Source: Mycobacterium sp. 050128 (GTDB lineage Bacteria; Actinomycetota; Actinomycetes; Mycobacteriales; Mycobacteriaceae). Taken from it: a stretch of 64,000 nt of DNA. The DNA lies in assembly GCF_036409155.1 (NCBI RefSeq), contig NZ_JAZGLW010000001.1:2542001-2606000 (forward strand), in the 5' to 3' direction. Position numbers and translations under genes: made by a program. Shown one piece after another: positions 61,031 to 64,000 of this stretch; positions within the stretch are counted from its first letter, which is position 1, and every line of letters begins with the position of its first letter. The notes beneath the pieces were generated by a model. That model saw only the letters and a program-made list of their open reading frames with translations. It was not told the DNA's origin and searched no databases.

Positions 61031-62695
61031 CTAGCTGACTCGTCCGCGTTCGGCCCGGTAACGACGGACCAGGGCGTCGGTCGAGCTGTCCGACTGTGGC
61101 GCCGGGGAGGTGTCGCTGGTGAGCACCGGAAGCAGCGCCTTGGCCTGCGTCTTGCCCAGCTCCACACCCCACTGATCGAACGAATCGATGCCCCACACCA
61201 CGCCCTCGGTGAACACCTGATGCTCGTACAGTGCGATCAGCTGTCCCACCGCAGACGGCGTAAGCCGTTCGGCCAGAATCGAAGTCGACGGCCGGTTGCC
61301 GGGCATGACCTTGTGCGGCACCACTTCGGCGGGTGTGCCCTCGGCGGCGATCTCCCGCGCGGTCTTGCCGAACGCCAGCACCTGGGTCTGCGCGAAGAAG
61401 TTGCTCATCAACAGGTCGTGCATGCTGCCGGTGCCCTCGATGGTGGGCAGGTCGTCGGTGGGCTGGCTGAAGCCGATGAAGTCGGCCGGTATCAACCTGG
61501 TGCCTTGATGCAGCAATTGATAGAAGGCGTGCTGACCATTGGTTCCCGGTTCGCCCCAATAGATTTCACCGGTATCGGTGGTGACCGGCGTGCCGTCCGC
61601 ACGCACCGACTTGCCGTTGGATTCCATGGTCAGCTGTTGCAGATAGGCGGCGAAGCGGGCCAAGTCGTTGGAGTACGGCAGTACGGCGCGCGATTGGGCG
61701 TCGAAGAAGGTCGAATACCACAGCCCGATCAAGCCCAGCAGGGCAGGCGCATTGGACTCCAGCGGCGCGGTTCTGAAGTGCTCGTCGACGAGGTGAAATC
61801 CGGACAGGAAATCGGCGAAGGCCTCCCGGCCGATCGCAGCCATCACCGACAGCCCGATCGCCGAATCGACGGAGTAACGTCCGCCGACCCAATCCCAGAA
61901 CCCGAACATGTTGTCGGTGTTGATACCGAACTCGTCGACCAGGCGCTTGTTCGTCGAGACCGCCACGAAATGCTTCGACACCGCGGCGTCGCCGAGCGCG
62001 TCGGTCAGCCAGCGGCGTGCGGCGGTCGCGTTGGTGAGCGTTTCCAGCGTCGAGAACGTCTTGGACGCGACGATGAAAAGGGTTGTCGCGGGGTCTAAAT
62101 CGGCAAGCTTTGCGACCAGGTCCGCGGGGTCGACGTTGGAGACAAAACGTGCCGAAATTCCGGCGTCCACGTAATGGCGCAATGCCTGATACACCATCAC
62201 CGGACCCAGATCCGAACCGCCGATGCCGATGTTGACGACGGTGCGAATTCGCTCCCCGGTGGCGCCGGTCCATTCGCCGCTGCGCAGACGATCGGTGAAA
62301 TCGCCCATCGCATCGAGCACGCTGTGGACGTCCTCGACGACATTTTGGCCGTCGACAACCAGCTCGCTATCCCGGGGCAGCCGTAGCGCGGTGTGCAGAA
62401 CCGCGCGATCCTCCGAGGTGTTGATGTGCACGCCCGAGAACATTTGATCCCGGCGCTCTTCGAGATTGGCAGCGCGCGCCAGGTCGACCAGCAGCCGCAG
62501 CGTCTCACGGGTGACGCGGTGCTTGCTGTAGTCGATGTAGAGGTCGCCGACCGTCACCGCCAGATCGCGACCGCGATCGGGGTCGTCGTCGAAGATTTGG
62601 CGCAGGTGGGTTTCACCGATTTGCTCGTGATGCCTACGCAGGGCGTCCCACGCCGGCGTGGCGGTGATGTCGGGGATGGTGAGCACGGAGGTCAT
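61031..62695 (-). CDS. pgi: Glucose-6-phosphate isomerase
   Basis: 554 residues. [72 protein letters not shown] and [17 protein letters not shown] are PGI active-site and signature segments. It interconverts glucose-6-phosphate and fructose-6-phosphate in glycolysis and gluconeogenesis. Matches Rv0946c in type and place. Confidence 0.97.
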   Translation of the reverse strand: MTSVLTIPDITATPAWDALRRHHEQIGETHLRQIFDDDPDRGRDLAVTVGDLYIDYSKHRVTRETLRLLVDLARAANLEERRDQMFSGVHINTSEDRAVLHTALRLPRDSELVVDGQNVVEDVHSVLDAMGDFTDRLRSGEWTGATGERIRTVVNIGIGGSDLGPVMVYQALRHYVDAGISARFVSNVDPADLVAKLADLDPATTLFIVASKTFSTLETLTNATAARRWLTDALGDAAVSKHFVAVSTNKRLVDEFGINTDNMFGFWDWVGGRYSVDSAIGLSVMAAIGREAFADFLSGFHLVDEHFRTAPLESNAPALLGLIGLWYSTFFDAQSRAVLPYSNDLARFAAYLQQLTMESNGKSVRADGTPVTTDTGEIYWGEPGTNGQHAFYQLLHQGTRLIPADFIGFSQPTDDLPTIEGTGSMHDLLMSNFFAQTQVLAFGKTAREIAAEGTPAEVVPHKVMPGNRPSTSILAERLTPSAVGQLIALYEHQVFTEGVVWGIDSFDQWGVELGKTQAKALLPVLTSDTSPAPQSDSSTDALVRRYRAERGRVS

Positions 62696-62804
62696 GGTTC
62701 GACCCTAGTGCGCGGTTACGGGCCACAGCCACCGCTAGCGGGCAGCACAATTCGCCGCGGGAATACAGAAATTCGCGGTAAATAATCCTCGGTATCGAGG
62801 ATTG

Positions 62805-63077
62805 TCAGTGGCCGAGCCGGCCCCGGCCCAGGCGCAGCAGCAGCATCGCCAAGTCCTTGCCCTCCGGGCCGAGCTCGCTGTAACGCTGGATGACCTTCAT
62901 TTCACGGCTGTGAACCAGGCGCGTCCCCCCGGACGCCATCCTGGCGCGGCCGATCTCCCGCGAAACTTCGGCACGTCGTCTGACGGCCGCAAGAATCTCG
63001 GCATCCAGCCGGTCGATCTCAAGGCGCAACTCTTCAATGTTCGCCAACTGTTCAATGTCGATCATCTCGACGCTCAT
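62805..63077 (-). CDS. Chorismate mutase, AroQ type (Rv0948c orthologue)
   Basis: 90 residues, all helical. LRLEIDRLDAEILAAVRRRA, VSREIGRARMASGGTRLVHS and REMKVIQRYSELG hold the Arg, Lys and Glu residues of the AroQ-delta active site. It converts chorismate to prephenate and in M. tuberculosis is activated by the DAHP synthase AroG. The C-terminal LLLRLGRGRLGH is the segment that contacts AroG. The ATG at 63077 is chosen; a longer upstream frame is not protein-like. Confidence 0.92.
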   Translation of the reverse strand: MSVEMIDIEQLANIEELRLEIDRLDAEILAAVRRRAEVSREIGRARMASGGTRLVHSREMKVIQRYSELGPEGKDLAMLLLRLGRGRLGH

Positions 63078-63426
63078 CCCTGCTACCCCCGTGTTGTTTT
63101 GTGTTGTTCTTTTCGTCTTGTTCGCTATTGGGCTGGAAAACGTTTCTCGCTCTGGAAAAAGTTCGAGCCCTGAATCCGGAAGCGGACCACAGGGCTCTAG
63201 CAATCGCAGCTAGACCGTGGGCACCGCGGGCCGGTACCCACAGAAAAATCGGCGACGCCACTCAAGGATCGAGAGGCGGCGATGGAGCTGCGTATTGTCC
63301 ATGTAACGAGTGTGCCACACCCGCGGACACCCGGGAGCAAAACGAAAAGTTGATCCCGTTTAGCCCCGCAATGGTGCCGTGGCCTGGGCACATGCCGTCG
63401 GTGGTGGGCGGTAAATTGAGGCGGAC
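63078..63426. other. Divergent intergenic region, no gene seen
   Basis: 349 bases between the chorismate mutase and uvrD1 genes. The part near 63090-63150 is unusually T-rich for this genome (TTGTTTTGTGTTGTTC), which suggests promoter DNA. No perfect dyad longer than 6 bp and no coding signal was found. Confidence 0.5.
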
Positions 63427-64000
63427 ATGACTGTGCACGCAACCGATGCCAAGCTCGCCGCCGAGATAGACCAGCTGCTCGACGGACTCAATCCGCAACA
63501 ACGCCAGGCCGTCGTACACGAGGGCTCGCCACTGCTGATCGTGGCGGGCGCGGGCTCCGGGAAGACCGCGGTGCTGACGCGTCGCGTGGCCTACCTGATC
63601 GCCGCACGCGGCGTCGGGGTCGGCCAGATCCTCGCGATTACCTTCACCAACAAAGCCGCCGCTGAGATGCGTGAACGGGTGGTGCGGCTGGTTGGGAATC
63701 GCGCCCGCGCGATGTGGGTGTCCACCTTTCATTCGACGTGCGTTCGCATCCTGCGCAACCAGGCCTCCCTGATCAAGGGCCTCAATTCCAACTTCTCGAT
63801 CTACGACGCCGACGACTCGCGACGCCTGCTGCAGATGATCGGGCGCGACATGGGTTTGGACATCAAGCGGTACTCGCCGCGGCTGCTGTCCGTCGCGATC
63901 TCCAACCTGAAGAACGAACTGATCGATCCGGACCAAGCTGTGTCCAACCTCACGGACGGATCCGATGACTTGGCTCACACCGTCGCCTCGGTCTACGCCG
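63427..64000 (+). CDS. uvrD1: ATP-dependent DNA helicase UvrD1, 3' end outside window
   Basis: The first 191 residues of a superfamily-1 helicase. LNPQQRQAVVHEG is the Q-motif, LIVAGAGSGKTAVLTRRVAY the Walker A (motif I), ILAITFTNKAAAEMRERV motif Ia and WVSTFHSTCVRILRN motif Ib. UvrD1 unwinds DNA in nucleotide excision repair and, with Ku, in end processing. ATG at 63427. The frame is open to the window edge. Confidence 0.95.
   Translation, partial: MTVHATDAKLAAEIDQLLDGLNPQQRQAVVHEGSPLLIVAGAGSGKTAVLTRRVAYLIAARGVGVGQILAITFTNKAAAEMRERVVRLVGNRARAMWVSTFHSTCVRILRNQASLIKGLNSNFSIYDADDSRRLLQMIGRDMGLDIKRYSPRLLSVAISNLKNELIDPDQAVSNLTDGSDDLAHTVASVYA

Overview
The window comes from a high-GC actinobacterium, almost certainly a slow-growing non-tuberculous Mycobacterium. 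The right half (about 33.3-64.0 kb) follows the gene order remembered for M. tuberculosis H37Rv Rv0924c-Rv0949: mntH, Rv0926c, Rv0927c, pstS3, pstC2, pstA1, mku, ligD, Rv0939, Rv0940c, Rv0941c, Rv0943c, Rv0944, Rv0945, pgi, chorismate mutase and uvrD1. Intact cobF and a full-length fpg-like gene argue against the M. tuberculosis complex. No tRNA, rRNA, CRISPR array or intact insertion sequence was seen.

Left third (0-20 kb): an accessory redox and xenobiotic region. It holds five thiol-peroxidase-type genes, an FMN/F420-type oxidase-like gene, an AhpD-like gene, two ECF sigma/anti-sigma pairs, a haloalkane dehalogenase, SDRs, an RclC-like membrane protein and two related TetR regulators. Two copies of one 16-bp palindrome (TGGACT-N4-RGTCCA type) lie beside the first TetR gene. 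Four copies of a sister palindrome (TGTACT-N4-RGTACA type) precede the genes around the second TetR, which outlines a local regulon. A sulfonate-use operon (ssuA-C-B-D type) sits between them next to about 2 kb of decayed DNA. An IS21 istB scrap and a PPOX gene remnant record past rearrangement.

Middle (20-33 kb): a probable extracytoplasmic cluster (DsbA-like, CcdA-like, beta-propeller lipoprotein, orphan Emb-type arabinosyltransferase, methyltransferase). Then come a CGNR regulator divergent from a mycothiol-type protein and a flavin oxidase-family gene, a GNAT/DUF1778-type toxin-antitoxin pair lying between two identical 28-bp direct repeats, and a gamma-glutamylcyclotransferase/poly-gamma-glutamate hydrolase fusion just upstream of an F420-type LLM oxidoreductase.

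Right half (33-64 kb): the conserved backbone with lineage-specific changes. pstS3 is duplicated in tandem. The pknD-pstS2-pstB-pstS1-pstC1-pstA2 block known from H37Rv is absent between pstA1 and mku. A four-gene polyol operon (two mannitol-type dehydrogenases, a HAD phosphatase and a PfkB kinase) separates mku from ligD. Two sites match the KstR (cholesterol regulon) consensus. An AurF-type diiron oxygenase overlaps a DUF4873 flavoprotein monooxygenase gene and has its own palindrome. A DUF2236 gene and a TetR gene diverge from a 41-bp dyad. The window ends inside uvrD1.
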